Counted from the first letter of the stretch, positions 51,968 through 60,673 are shown. The stretch is 64,000 nucleotides of DNA from Actinomadura syzygii (GCF_008085905.1 NZ_VSFF01000017.1:1-64000); one strand, 5' to 3'. Translations and numbers: made by a program. Notes: generated by a model not told the origin, from the letters alone.

Positions 51968-52063
51968 CGAGTGACTAGATGATCTACTTTAGGCGATTCC
52001 TTCCACGGGAAAGCACATCGGTTTCATCCAGTGAAACGGACAGGAGTGACAGAAAGGATGTGG

Positions 52064-52460
52064 GTGGACGAGTCGGCTTATAAGCCGGGTTCTGTGCCCG
52101 CCGCCCGAACGGGCGGCGGGTGACGGCCATCCATCTCGGGCCGCCGTTGCCGACGGCCTCCAGCGGTCTACCCGCAGGCTCGGGCGGGCCGCCCTCGAAC
52201 GCCTGCGCGGGGCCCGGAGGCCCCTTCTTGACCTTGCTCCGGGTGGGGTTTACCGAGCCGCCCACGTCACCGTGGGCGCTGGTGAGCTCTTACCTCACCG
52301 TTTCACCCTTACCACCGGCGGACCGGTGGCGGTCTGCTTTCTGTGGCACTGTCCCGCGGGTCGCCCCGGGTCGGCGTTACCGACCACCCTGCCCTGTGGA
52401 GCCCGGACTTTCCTCGACGGGGATCGCTCCCCGACGCGGCCGTCCAGCCGGCTCGTCCAC
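52064..52460 (-). ncRNA. rnpB: RNase P RNA (M1 RNA, type A)
   Basis: Catalytic RNA of RNase P, maturing tRNA 5' ends. On the minus strand the 5' GTGGACGAG (52460-52452) pairs with the 3' CTCGTCCAC (52072-52064) to make P1. The conserved core is present: GAGGAAAGTCCGGGCTCCAC (P4 5' half, 52415-52396), ACAGTGCCACAGAAA, GGTGAAACGGTGAGGTAAGA and the 3' ACAGAACCCGGCTTATA before the P1 strand. About 397 nt, typical for high-GC actinomycetes. Ends are set by P1 pairing and may differ by a few bases. Confidence 0.95.
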
Positions 52461-52488
52461 CACCACGAAGGCTATCGGGTGTGGCAAA

Positions 52489-53832
52489 TCACGGGAGCGT
52501 GGTGAGGGCCTCGTCCAGGCGGGACTGGGGCAGGGCCTGGTCCTCCATGCGTCCGGCCAGGAAGCGGTCGTAGGCTGCCATGTCCAGGTGGCCGTGGCCG
52601 CAGAGCGCGGTGAGGATGACCTTGGGCTCGCCGGTCTCGACGCAGCGGCGGGCCTCCTCGACGGCCGCGGCGAGCGCGTGCGTGGGCTCGGGCGCGGGGA
52701 CGATGCCCTCCGTCCGGGCGAACAGGACGCCCGCCTCGAAGCACTCGCGCTGCGGCTTGGCCTCGGCGCCGAACAGGCCGAGGTCGTAGATGTGCGACAG
52801 CAGCGGGGCCATGCCGTGGTAGCGAAGCCCGCCGGCGTGGATGGGGTCGGGGACGAAGTCGTGCCCCAGCGTGTGCATCTTGAGCAGCGGCGTGAGGCCC
52901 GCGGTGTCGCCGAAGTCGTAGGCGTAGCGGCCGCGCGTGAAGGACGGGCACGCCTCCGGCTCCACCGCCCGGATCTCGGGGTTCATGCGCCCCCGCAGCT
53001 TCTCGCGCAGGAACGGGAAGGACAGCCCCGCGAAGTTGGACCCGCCGCCGGTGCACCCGACGATCAGGTCGGGCGCCTCGTCGACCATGGCGAGCTGTTC
53101 GAGCGCCTCCTCGCCGATCACCGTCTGGTGCATGAGGACGTGGTTGAGCACGCTCCCCAGCGCGTAGCGGGTGTCGTCCGGGGCGGCCGACTCGACGGCC
53201 TCGCTGATCGCGATGCCGAGGGAGCCGGGCGAGTCCGGGTCGTCCGCGAGGACCTTCGCGCCGGACGCGGTGAGCGGCGACGGGCTCGCGTGCACCCGCG
53301 CCCCGAACAGCTCCATCATCGACCGGCGGTAGGGCTTCTGGTCGTAGGAGGCGCGCACCATCCAGACCTCGCAGTCGAGGTCGAACTGCGCGCACGCGAA
53401 CGCGAGGGCGCTCCCCCACTGCCCCGCGCCGGTCTCGGTGGTCAGCCGCCGGACGCCCTGCCGCGCGTTGTAGAACGCCTGCGGGACCGCCGTGTTCGGC
53501 TTGTGCGACCCGGACGGCGAACCGCCCTCGTACTTGACGTAGATGCGCGCGGGCGTCCCGAGGGCGCGTTCCAGGCGGTGCGCGCGGATCAGCGGCGTCG
53601 GCCGCCACAGCCGGTAGACCTCCCGGACCTCCTCGGGGATCTCCACGAAGCGGTCGGCCGTGACCTCCTGCGCGATGAGGTCGGCGGGGAACAGCGGGGC
53701 CAGGTCGTCCGGGCCGAGCGGCTCCCGGGTGCCGGGGTGCAGCGGCGGGGGCGGCGGCGCGGGCAGGTCGGGGACGACGTTGTACCAGCGGTCCGGGAGC
53801 CTCGACTCGTCCAGCAGGATCTTGGTGGTCAC
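52489..53832 (-). CDS. Tryptophan synthase beta-like protein, TrpB2 type
   Basis: PLP enzyme of 447 residues of the stand-alone TrpB2 group (not paired with trpA). PLP-lysine in SGSHKPNTAVP, RLTTETGAGQWGSALAFACA, phosphate-binding glycine loop CTGGGSNFAGL. The insert in the N-terminal region and total length fit TrpB2. TrpB2 condenses indole and serine or works on other acceptors. The GTG at 53832 follows GGGGGAGGACCC. It is co-directional with, and 29 bases upstream of, rnpB, leaving little room for an independent rnpB terminator or promoter. Confidence 0.9.
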   Translation of the reverse strand: MTTKILLDESRLPDRWYNVVPDLPAPPPPPLHPGTREPLGPDDLAPLFPADLIAQEVTADRFVEIPEEVREVYRLWRPTPLIRAHRLERALGTPARIYVKYEGGSPSGSHKPNTAVPQAFYNARQGVRRLTTETGAGQWGSALAFACAQFDLDCEVWMVRASYDQKPYRRSMMELFGARVHASPSPLTASGAKVLADDPDSPGSLGIAISEAVESAAPDDTRYALGSVLNHVLMHQTVIGEEALEQLAMVDEAPDLIVGCTGGGSNFAGLSFPFLREKLRGRMNPEIRAVEPEACPSFTRGRYAYDFGDTAGLTPLLKMHTLGHDFVPDPIHAGGLRYHGMAPLLSHIYDLGLFGAEAKPQRECFEAGVLFARTEGIVPAPEPTHALAAAVEEARRCVETGEPKVILTALCGHGHLDMAAYDRFLAGRMEDQALPQSRLDEALTTLP

Positions 53833-53928
53833 GGGTCCTCCCCCAGGTCACGGCGGCGATCGCGGCCTTTCGCGCAGCGTAGGCGGCGGCGGGCGGGCAG
53901 GGGAAGGCCGGTTCCGGTCAGTTCCCGC

Positions 53929-55029
53929 TCAGGTTTCCAGATGGTGGACGTCGTTGAACGCGCGGAGCGTCGCCGGGCCGTCGGCGTACCAGTCGATCGA
54001 GGAGAGCGACCCGACGTCCAGGTGCATCCGGTACAGGGCCGGGAGGGGGGCGCCGAGGGCGGTCGCGACGAGCAGCTTGATCGGCGTCACGTGCGAGACG
54101 ACGAGCACGGTCCGCTCGCGGTGGCGCACCTTGAGCTTGTCGAGCGCCGTCCGGACGCGCCGGGCGGCGTGCGCGAAGCTCTCCCCGCCGGGCGGTGCGG
54201 CGTCCGGGCTCGCGAGCCACGCCTTCAGCTCGCCGGGCCAGCGCTCGCCCGCCTCGGCGAACGTGAGCCCCTCCCACTCGCCGAAGGCGGCCTCGCGGAG
54301 GCCGTCCTCGACCCGGACGTCCAGCCCGGTCGCGGCGGCGACCTCGGCGGCCGTGTCGCGGCAGCGGGCCAGCGGGGACGTGACGATCGCGTCGAGGCCC
54401 CGCCCCTTCAGCGCGAGCGCGGCGGCGCGTGCCTGCGCGCGGCCGTGCCCGGTGAGCGGGGCGTCGGTCGTCCCGGCGAAGCGCTTCTCGACCGACAACG
54501 GAGTCTCGCCGTGCCGCAGCAGGACCGTGGTCAGCGGCGTGGACGCCGACGGCGCGGGCGGCGGCTCCGGCTCCCCCGGCTCGTCCTCCACCCGGCGGAC
54601 CCAGTGCTCGCCGCGCGCGGCGGCGTCCATCGCCTCGTTGGCGAGCCGGTCGGCGTGCGCGTTCCGGTTCCGCGGGATCCAGCCGTAGGACACCGCGCCG
54701 AGGCCCTCCGCCAGCTCCCTGGCCTGGAGGGCGAGCGGCACCATGTCCGGGTGCTTGATCTTCCAGCGGCCGGACATCTGCTCCACGACGAGCTTGGAGT
54801 CCATCCGGACCTCGACGCGGGCGGACGGGTCGATCTCCGCCGCCGCCCGCAGCCCCGCGATCAGCCCCCGGTACTCGGCGACGTTGTTCGTCGCGTGCCC
54901 GATCGACTCGGCGACCTCGGCGAGCACCTCCCCGGTCAGCGCGTCGCGGACGAGGGCCCCGTACCCGGCCGGCCCGGGATTGCCGCGCGACCCCCCGTCC
55001 GCCTCGACAACGAGCTTCCGCCCACTCAC
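53929..55029 (-). CDS. Bifunctional RNase HI / acid phosphatase
   Basis: 366 residues. The N-terminal RNase HI domain has the catalytic acids in VVEADGGSRGNPGPAGYGAL, NNVAEYRGLIAGL and VRMDSKLVVEQM, and cuts RNA in RNA-DNA hybrids. After a Pro-rich linker, the C-terminal phosphoglycerate-mutase-like domain has LLRHGETPLSVEKRFAGT and VVSHVTPIKLL (catalytic His pair), resembling alpha-ribazole phosphatase. This fusion is known in mycobacteria (Rv2228c type). The GTG at 55029 overlaps the zinc-ribbon gene's stop by four bases. Confidence 0.93.
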   Translation of the reverse strand: MSGRKLVVEADGGSRGNPGPAGYGALVRDALTGEVLAEVAESIGHATNNVAEYRGLIAGLRAAAEIDPSARVEVRMDSKLVVEQMSGRWKIKHPDMVPLALQARELAEGLGAVSYGWIPRNRNAHADRLANEAMDAAARGEHWVRRVEDEPGEPEPPPAPSASTPLTTVLLRHGETPLSVEKRFAGTTDAPLTGHGRAQARAAALALKGRGLDAIVTSPLARCRDTAAEVAAATGLDVRVEDGLREAAFGEWEGLTFAEAGERWPGELKAWLASPDAAPPGGESFAHAARRVRTALDKLKVRHRERTVLVVSHVTPIKLLVATALGAPLPALYRMHLDVGSLSSIDWYADGPATLRAFNDVHHLET

Positions 55030-55769
55030 AGGCCGGACTCCGGCGTCCGGACGAGGATCCGGCGGCACTCCTCGCAGCGGATCACCTCGTCCTCGGGCGC
55101 GGTCCGGATGTTGTTCAGGTCGACGGTGTTGAGCGCCAGGTGGCAGCCCTGGCACGCGCCCCGGAACAGCTTGGCCGCGCCGACGCCGCCGAACTGGCCG
55201 CGCAGCTTCTCGTAGAGGGCGAGCAGCTCGTCCGGGACGTCCTTGGCGACGGCGGTGCGCGCGGCGCTCGTCGTCCCGGACTCCTCGTCGATCTCCCGCC
55301 GCGCGGCGTCGCGGCGCTCGGCCAGGGCGGACAGCTCGCCCTGCGCGGCGGACTGCTCGGCGCGGAGCGCGGCCACCCGGCCCTCCGCCTCCTCCGTCCG
55401 CTCCATGATCTCCAGCACGACCTCCTCCAGGTCGGACTGGCGGCGCTGCAGCGACTCGATCTCCGTCTGCAGGCTCCCGAGGTCCTTGGCGGACGTCACC
55501 TGCCCGGAGTCGAGCCGCTTCTGGTCGCGGTCCGCGCGGGTGCGGACCTGGTCGACGTCCTGCTCGGCCTTCCGCTGCTCCCGCTGCAGGTCGCCGACCT
55601 CGGTCTCGGCCGCCACGATCGCGTCGCGCAGCTCGGTCAGGCGGCCGTCGAGCCGCTCGATCTCCGCCAGCTCGGGCAGCGTCCGGCCGCGGTGGGCCAG
55701 CCGGTCCAGCGAGCTGTCGAGGTCCTGCAGGTCGATCAGGCGAAGCTGGGCTTGCGGTGCGGCTTTCAA
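55026..55769 (-). CDS. Coiled-coil zinc-ribbon protein (C4-type, DUF164/CdsZ-like)
   Basis: 247 residues: a long coiled coil (about 25-170, e.g. TEVGDLQREQRKAEQDVDQV, LGSLQTEIESLQRRQ) followed by a C4 zinc ribbon (FRGACQGCHLAL ... VIRCEECRRILV). Role unclear in bacteria; a nucleic-acid or ribosome-associated function has been suggested for the family. The TTG start at 55769 sits behind AAGGAG and overlaps the Nif3 stop by four bases. Middle gene of a three-gene chain. Confidence 0.9.
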   Translation of the reverse strand: MKAAPQAQLRLIDLQDLDSSLDRLAHRGRTLPELAEIERLDGRLTELRDAIVAAETEVGDLQREQRKAEQDVDQVRTRADRDQKRLDSGQVTSAKDLGSLQTEIESLQRRQSDLEEVVLEIMERTEEAEGRVAALRAEQSAAQGELSALAERRDAARREIDEESGTTSAARTAVAKDVPDELLALYEKLRGQFGGVGAAKLFRGACQGCHLALNTVDLNNIRTAPEDEVIRCEECRRILVRTPESGL

Positions 55770-56587
55770 GTTGCTCCTTCGTCGTGGAGGCGCCACGCGT
55801 CGGTGACGAGCGCGGACACCCTTGTCTCCAACTTGCCCGTGTCCGGCGAGACCGCGGCCAGCCGCCGCTCGGCGTCGGCGAGCCAGGGCCACTCCGTCGC
55901 CCAGTGCGCGGCGTCGACCAGCGCGGGCCCGTCGTGCTCGGCGAACTCCGACGCGGGATGGTGCCGCAGGTCGGCCGTGAGGTACACGTCGACGCCCGCC
56001 GCCCGCGCGGTGTCGAGCAGCGAGTCGCCCGCGCCGCCGCACACCGCGACCGTGCGGACCTCGCGGTCCGGGTCGCCCGCCGCCCGGACGCCCTGCGCGG
56101 TGGCCGGCAGGCCCGCCGCCGCCCGCCGGGTGAACTCGCGCAGCGTCACGGGCTCGGCCAGCTCCCCGATCCGGCCGAGGCCGCGGCGCGGGTCGTCGGC
56201 GGCGGGCGCCATCGGACGCAGGTCGCCGGTCAGGCCGACGGCGCGGGCCAGCGCGTCCGACACCCCCGGGTCGGCCCGGTCGGCGTTCGTGTGCGCGGTG
56301 TGCAGCGCCACCCCGTTCGTGATCATCCGGTGCACGAGCCGCCCCTTGGGCGTGGTCGCGGCGACCGAGTGGACGCCGCGCAGCAGCAGCGGATGGTGCG
56401 TGACGATCAGGTCGGCGTCCCAGTCCAGCGCCTCGCCGACCACGGCGGCCGCCGGGTCGACGGCGAACAGCACCCGGCCGACCTCCCGGTCGGGATCGCC
56501 GCAGACGAGCCCGACCGCGTCCCAGGGCTCCGCCCACGCCGGCGGATACAGCTCCTCAAGTGCCGCGATGACATGGGATAGGCGCAC
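55766..56587 (-). CDS. Nif3-like dinuclear metal centre protein
   Basis: 273 residues, Nif3/DUF34 family; hexameric toroid with two metal ions per subunit, function unsettled (GTP cyclohydrolase-like and metal-chaperone roles proposed). Metal ligands in DADLIVTHHPLLLRG, ALHTAHTNAD and the C-terminal VDAAHWATEWPWL (His and Glu). GTG start at 56587. First gene of the Nif3 / zinc-ribbon / RNase H chain, all joined by four-base overlaps, an order conserved in actinobacteria. Confidence 0.92.
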   Translation of the reverse strand: MRLSHVIAALEELYPPAWAEPWDAVGLVCGDPDREVGRVLFAVDPAAAVVGEALDWDADLIVTHHPLLLRGVHSVAATTPKGRLVHRMITNGVALHTAHTNADRADPGVSDALARAVGLTGDLRPMAPAADDPRRGLGRIGELAEPVTLREFTRRAAAGLPATAQGVRAAGDPDREVRTVAVCGGAGDSLLDTARAAGVDVYLTADLRHHPASEFAEHDGPALVDAAHWATEWPWLADAERRLAAVSPDTGKLETRVSALVTDAWRLHDEGAT

Positions 56588-56698
56588 GTCCCGCAGGCTA
56601 CCGCGCCGGGCCGCTCCCAACGAGCCGCCGTGCGTCACGGGGACCGCCGGGGGTCTGGAACGATGGCCTGGGGCCATCCCGAGCGAGAGGAGCACGCC

Positions 56699-57232
56699 AT
56701 GTCGGCTTCCGGCGCCGCCGCGGAACCGGAGCCCGCGGAGCCCGCGGCGGAACGTCCGTTGATGCCCGGCTACGGCATCCAGGGACCGGACGAGGGAAGC
56801 GGCCTGCTCCCCTGGTCGTGGGCCGTGGAACGGCTGCGGGCGGCGCGCAACTTCTGGCTGAGCACCGTCCGGCCGGACGGGCGCCCGCACACCATGCCGG
56901 TCTGGGCCGTGTGGAACGGCGAGGCACTGCTGTTCAGCAGCGCCGTCCCGTCCAGGAAGATGGTGAACCTGCGGGCGAACCCGCAGGTCACGGTCGCCAC
57001 CGAGGAGGCGGAGAACCCCGTGGTCATCGAGGGCCGCGCGGAGATCCTCACCGAGCGGCGCGACCTCCAGCGCTTCATCGACCTTGTCAACTCCAAGTAC
57101 TCGACCCGATATCGTGTCGACTTCCTGGACCCCGAAGTGAACGCGACCGTCGCGGTGCGGCCACAGCGGGTGTTCGGGCTCCGCCAGGGAGACTTCACCG
57201 GTTCTCCCACCCGGTGGTCGTTCGCGACCTGA
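56699..57232 (+). CDS. Pyridoxamine-5'-phosphate-oxidase-fold flavoprotein
   Basis: 177 residues, split-barrel flavin reductase fold (FMN or F420). Core: ARNFWLSTVRPDGRPHTMPV, WAVWNGEALLFSSAVPSRKM, VNLRANPQVTVATE, typical of small PPOX-class F420/FMN enzymes. The N-terminal 25 residues are Ala/Glu/Pro-rich. ATG at 56699 behind GAGAGGAG. The substrate and cofactor are not determinable from sequence. Confidence 0.87.
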   Translation: MSASGAAAEPEPAEPAAERPLMPGYGIQGPDEGSGLLPWSWAVERLRAARNFWLSTVRPDGRPHTMPVWAVWNGEALLFSSAVPSRKMVNLRANPQVTVATEEAENPVVIEGRAEILTERRDLQRFIDLVNSKYSTRYRVDFLDPEVNATVAVRPQRVFGLRQGDFTGSPTRWSFAT

Positions 57233-57277
57233 CCTCCCGCCGGGATCAATCTGGAGACTCATCGCGTTGGAGAGTGT

Positions 57278-57622
57278 GTGAAGTCACCCTTTCGCCGCCG
57301 CAAGCGCGTCAAGGGACGCGCCATGGGCACCCGCCCCGAGCCGGCCCAGCATGAGTCCGTCGAGTGGCCCACCGACGGGACGGGCAAGTCGTCCCTGATG
57401 GGCGCCATCCGCGGCGACGGCAAGACCGGCGCCGGGTTCGGCGGCGGCATGTTCGAGGACCTCGCCTCCGTCTTCGAGGGATCGAAGAAGGTCAAGGTCG
57501 AGGAGCAGGAGCGGCAGAAGTCCATGCGCCAGGACGACCACCAGATGACCGGCGACGGCGACTCCCGGGACGATCTGGCCTCCGGCAAGATCCGCATCCG
57601 GCGGACCCCGCCCGCCGAATGA
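57278..57622 (+). CDS. Small basic/acidic protein, DUF6191-like
   Basis: 114 residues with a basic start (MKSPFRRRKRVKGRA) and a conserved-looking block GFGGGMFEDLASVFEGSKKV followed by EEQERQKSMRQDD and ending KIRIRRTPP. The 'F.D...FEGSK..' and closing basic strand resemble actinobacterial DUF6191 proteins; the match is from memory. GTG start at 57278 behind TTGGAGAG. Function unknown. Confidence 0.7.
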   Translation: MKSPFRRRKRVKGRAMGTRPEPAQHESVEWPTDGTGKSSLMGAIRGDGKTGAGFGGGMFEDLASVFEGSKKVKVEEQERQKSMRQDDHQMTGDGDSRDDLASGKIRIRRTPPAE

Positions 57623-57635
57623 CCGCCTCCGTCCA

Positions 57636-57651
57636 TCGAACATAGGTTCGA
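57636..57651. promoter_or_regulatory. LexA (SOS) box
   Basis: TCGAAC-ATAG-GTTCGA is a perfect 6-bp inverted repeat with a 4-base centre and fits the actinobacterial LexA consensus TCGAAC-N4-GTTCGA. It ends 20 bases before the GTG of the next gene. TATCCT (57660-57665), a good -10, lies between, so LexA would overlap the promoter spacer. Confidence 0.9.
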
Positions 57652-57671
57652 ATCCGGGTTATCCTGGCCTC

Positions 57672-58070
57672 GTGAGCGCCTACGTCCCGCCCGGCTGGCC
57701 GTCGCGGGTGCACCCGCCGGGCACCGACCGCTTCGAGGACACCGCCCTCGCCTGGCTGCTGGAGCTCGTCCCGCCCGAGTACCGGCGCTACGGCGTCCTG
57801 CGCCGCTACCCGATCGCCCTCGCCCGGATGGCGCGCCACCACGTCGCGGCCTCCGTCGAGGCGGCCCGCGAGGGCTTCCGCACCGCCCGTGTCGACCTCG
57901 GGGACGTCGTCCCGCCGCACGGGGTCGAGTCCGTCCTCGACACCTACCGCCGCGAGGGCGCCCGCCTCGTCGCGCTCCTCCAGGGCATCGAACTGGTCGA
58001 GACGGCCCTGCGCGGCCTCGCCGAGCCGGACGACCCCTCGCACCGCCGCCCCTTCACGCCGAAGCTGTGA
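57672..58070 (+). CDS. Putative SOS-regulated small protein, unknown function
   Basis: 132 residues, helical and Arg-rich (YRRYGVLRRYPIALARMARH, AREGFRTARVDLGDVVPPHG), no signal or membrane segment. The family is not known to me. The promoter carries a perfect LexA box and a TATCCT -10 only seven bases before the GTG, so the mRNA would be leaderless or nearly so. This places it in the DNA-damage response (inference). It is transcribed apart from the DUF6191-like gene, which ends 49 bases upstream. Confidence 0.8.
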   Translation: MSAYVPPGWPSRVHPPGTDRFEDTALAWLLELVPPEYRRYGVLRRYPIALARMARHHVAASVEAAREGFRTARVDLGDVVPPHGVESVLDTYRREGARLVALLQGIELVETALRGLAEPDDPSHRRPFTPKL

Positions 58071-58137
58071 CCGTCCCGTTGACGCTGAGTCGCGGCGCGC
58101 GCAAGCCTTGACCCGCCCTGACGGGAGGCGGAGTCCG

Positions 58138-58512
58138 GTGAGCGCACCACCTGGGTGGTACCCAGACCCGGAGTTGATGGGCCGCGAACGCTACTGGAAC
58201 GGCCACGCCTCGACCGACCACTCCCGAACCCGCCACCGCACTCCCCAATCACCCCCCACGGAGGACGCCCCCCACACCCCCGCACCCTCACCACCCGAGC
58301 CGCCTTCTCAGGGGCCGATGCACCTGCCTCCCGGTGCAGCCCAGGTCGAGGCGGGACGGGATTGGGCGGGCGTCTCCATCGGAGTCGCATTGGTCCGTGG
58401 GAGCCCTTTGGGTCGCTTGCGGCGATGCGCGCACCGCCCAAGCGGATTGACATCTGACTTGTCAGGCCGTCCATGTGGTTTCGACCTTCCCCTCGGACGC
58501 CTTGCTCAATAA
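58138..58512 (+). CDS. DUF2510 protein, probably degenerate after residue 60
   Basis: 124 residues. The N-terminus SAPPGWYPDPELMGRERYWN then GHASTDHS matches DUF2510 (PGWYPDP..RYWDG..WT), although the usual Trp of 'WT' is replaced by Ser-Thr. A Pro-rich linker follows, after which the sequence loses any protein-like pattern (RGSPLGRLRRCAHRPSG). DUF2510 proteins usually continue into membrane spans, so a frameshift or decay is likely. GTG start behind ACGGGAGG. Confidence 0.5.
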   Translation: MSAPPGWYPDPELMGRERYWNGHASTDHSRTRHRTPQSPPTEDAPHTPAPSPPEPPSQGPMHLPPGAAQVEAGRDWAGVSIGVALVRGSPLGRLRRCAHRPSGLTSDLSGRPCGFDLPLGRLAQ

Positions 58513-58523
58513 CCTGACCGACC

Positions 58524-59441
58524 ATGACCCTGGACCGGGACGGGAACACGGAGAAGACCGACCGTCCGGCGGAGCCCGCCGAGCGTCCGCCCGCGCCGCC
58601 GCCGGATCGCCCCGGCGGCGAGGGCGGGCCGTCCCGGACGGAAAGCCGCGCGGAAAGCCGGACGGAGAACCGGGCGGCGGGCCGCGACCGTCCGGACGAG
58701 GCGTCGTCCGGCGAAAAGGAGGAATGGTTCGTGGTCTCCGCCGCATCCCGTCCCCCCGGGCCGGGCGGCGGCGGAGCGCCCGACCGGCCGCTCTTCCCCG
58801 TCGCCACGGACCAGACCGGGTACACGTTCTCCGAGCGCGAGTACGGTTTCGCCGACGTCACCCCCGAGCGGGCGTGGGACATGCGGGCCCGCCGCGCGCC
58901 GCTCGGAATGCGTCCCGAGCAATGGACGCGGTGCGTCGACGAACTGCGGGACGCGCTCACGGCGGAGGGCATCACCGGCGCCGACGTCCGGCTTCAGGGG
59001 CCGGGCGCGGCGTTCTGCACGCAGGACCCGAAGAAATGGTTTCCGCAGAACGAGGGCGAACTGCGGTCGAGGGTCATCCAGCAGCACCGGGGCGCGTCGG
59101 ACGACGAGCGCATCCGCCGGGCCGACAACGCCGTCGCGAAATACCGTTCCGCCGGTTTCTCGCAGGGCGGGCCGAAACCCGCCAAGCCGTTCTTCGACAG
59201 CCTCTACAAGCTCGACCTCGCCCGCGATCCCGACGCGTACGAATTCCAGTTCGCGGGCGACGACCTCGCCGCGCGCCTGCGGGACGTTCAGCACGACGCC
59301 CCGGCGCTGCACGCCTGGGCGTGCCGCTGGGAGGAGGCCACCGGCCGCGACTTCACCCTGTCCGCCACCGACCGCCGCAACCCGGGCACGGGCCTGGGCG
59401 AGGACGACTGGATGGTGATCGACGAAGAGCGGGACCGCTGA
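58524..59441 (+). CDS. Unknown soluble protein with nucleotidyltransferase-like traces
   Basis: 305 residues. The first 95 residues are a charged, Pro-rich disordered tail. The rest holds MRPEQWTRCVDELRDALTAE, GADVRLQGPGAAF, a Lys-Trp-Phe-Pro segment, PAKPFFDSLYKLDL and PDAYEFQFAGDDLAARL. The layout resembles a pol-beta-type nucleotidyltransferase family I recall from actinomycete toxin-like proteins (GS motif, then FDS.Y.L..EPSDYD), but GS reads GP and DYD reads AYE, so activity is doubtful. ATG at 58524 lacks a clear ribosome site. Confidence 0.6.
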   Translation: MTLDRDGNTEKTDRPAEPAERPPAPPPDRPGGEGGPSRTESRAESRTENRAAGRDRPDEASSGEKEEWFVVSAASRPPGPGGGGAPDRPLFPVATDQTGYTFSEREYGFADVTPERAWDMRARRAPLGMRPEQWTRCVDELRDALTAEGITGADVRLQGPGAAFCTQDPKKWFPQNEGELRSRVIQQHRGASDDERIRRADNAVAKYRSAGFSQGGPKPAKPFFDSLYKLDLARDPDAYEFQFAGDDLAARLRDVQHDAPALHAWACRWEEATGRDFTLSATDRRNPGTGLGEDDWMVIDEERDR

Positions 59442-59586
59442 CGTGCGGGACGCCGTGCACGACCAGCCGGTCTGCCGCCTCCTCGAAATCCCGCGAAGGG
59501 ACACGGCGGACGGCCGCGCCGAATGGCGCGACCAGCGCGTGGCTGCGCTTCTACATCACGCCCCCTGAAGAGGACGCTCATGCATC

Positions 59587-60249
59587 ATGGAAAGCATGGG
59601 GACCTTGGAGCAGGTGGCGCCGAATCTGGTCGGCGTCCTTCGTCGTGACATCTGGTGGATGGGCTGGAACACCCTTCTCGCCTGGATACCCGTCGCTCTC
59701 GCCTGCGTCCTCTTCCGCGGGCGGCGCCTTTCGCGCTCACCGTTCTGGTGGGCCGGGCTCGTACTGTTCGTGCTCTTCCTGCCGAACGCGCCGTACGTCG
59801 TCACCGACCTCGTCCACCTGCGGGGCGACATCCTGCTGGCCGACGAGGGCGGCCCCGTCGTGACCGCGATCCTCCCCGTCTACGCGCTGCTCGTAGGCTC
59901 GGGTTTCCTGGCCTACTACCTGGCGCTCGGCGCCGCCCTGCGGCACCTTTCCCGGATCGGACTGGGCGCTTGGCAAGGACGCGCGACCATCGCGGCGCAC
60001 GCCGTTTGCGCCATCGGCATCTTCCTCGGCCGATGGGCCCGCCTGAACAGCTGGGAACCGGTCGTCGCCCCGCACGCGGCGCTTGAGCGGATCGTCGTCC
60101 AGCTCACCTGGACATGGGCGCCCGTACTCATCATCGGCACCTTCCTCGTCACCTGGACGTGCCATTTCATGACGAAGGCGATCACGGAAGCGTCGTTCGA
60201 CGCCACGATGAGAAACGCGCGCCGCCTTTTCGGCGCCCGCACGTCCTGA
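59587..60249 (+). CDS. DUF1361 membrane protein
   Basis: 220 residues with about six spans. Family core: MGWNTLLAWIPVALACVLF, FVLFLPNAPYVVTDLVHLRG and the later IFLGRWARLNSWE, matching DUF1361 proteins. Function unknown. ATG at 59587 (another ATG three codons on). It converges on the next gene; the two stops abut in TGATCA with no spacer. Confidence 0.82.
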   Translation: MESMGTLEQVAPNLVGVLRRDIWWMGWNTLLAWIPVALACVLFRGRRLSRSPFWWAGLVLFVLFLPNAPYVVTDLVHLRGDILLADEGGPVVTAILPVYALLVGSGFLAYYLALGAALRHLSRIGLGAWQGRATIAAHAVCAIGIFLGRWARLNSWEPVVAPHAALERIVVQLTWTWAPVLIIGTFLVTWTCHFMTKAITEASFDATMRNARRLFGARTS

Positions 60250-60642
60250 TCAGGACGGCGGCGGGCCCTGCGGCTGCTGCCCCCACTGCCGGGCGGGCGG
60301 CGCCTGCTGCGGCTGCTGCTGTTGCGGCTGCTGCTGTTGCGGCGCGCCCTGATACTGCGGCTGCCCGTACGGAAGGCCCTGCCCGGGAAGCGGCGGCGGA
60401 GCCGTTTTCTGCCCGGCCGTCAACTGGAACCCGATCCCGGCCAGCACGAGGACCGCGCCGATGATCGCGTAATTGAGCATCGCGGCGAGCTGGAGCTGGA
60501 CCTCCCCCTTGTCCGCGTCCGTCTCGTCAATCTTCGCCCCCGCCACCGTACTGGCGACCAGCGCGAAACCCACGATTAACAGCCCCGCGAAACAAAGAAC
60601 CACGAAAACCGGATGAACCTTCTTCCCAGCCATGCGAGGCAC
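60250..60642 (-). CDS. Two-span membrane protein with Gln/Pro tail
   Basis: 130 residues: spans VFVVLCFAGLLIVGFALVAS and MLNYAIIGAVLVLAGIGFQL, a short loop with acidic residues (DETDADKG), then a tail of Gln-Pro repeats (QQQQPQQQQPQQ). The GTG at 60642 has GGGGGCG upstream; an ATG at 60633 is also possible. No family recognised. Confidence 0.7.
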   Translation of the reverse strand: MPRMAGKKVHPVFVVLCFAGLLIVGFALVASTVAGAKIDETDADKGEVQLQLAAMLNYAIIGAVLVLAGIGFQLTAGQKTAPPPLPGQGLPYGQPQYQGAPQQQQPQQQQPQQAPPARQWGQQPQGPPPS

Positions 60643-60673
60643 GATACGCCCCCGGCGCCGCGCCCATCCCCGG

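Noticed and set aside
51984..52265. Protein-coding frame in the rnpB region
   Set aside because: The frame lies within the conserved RNase P RNA sequence and is a by-product of it.
57640..57665. tRNA-like T-loop GGTTCGAATCC
   Set aside because: The flanking bases cannot form a T stem or acceptor stem and no anticodon arm precedes it; the same bases are explained by the LexA palindrome.
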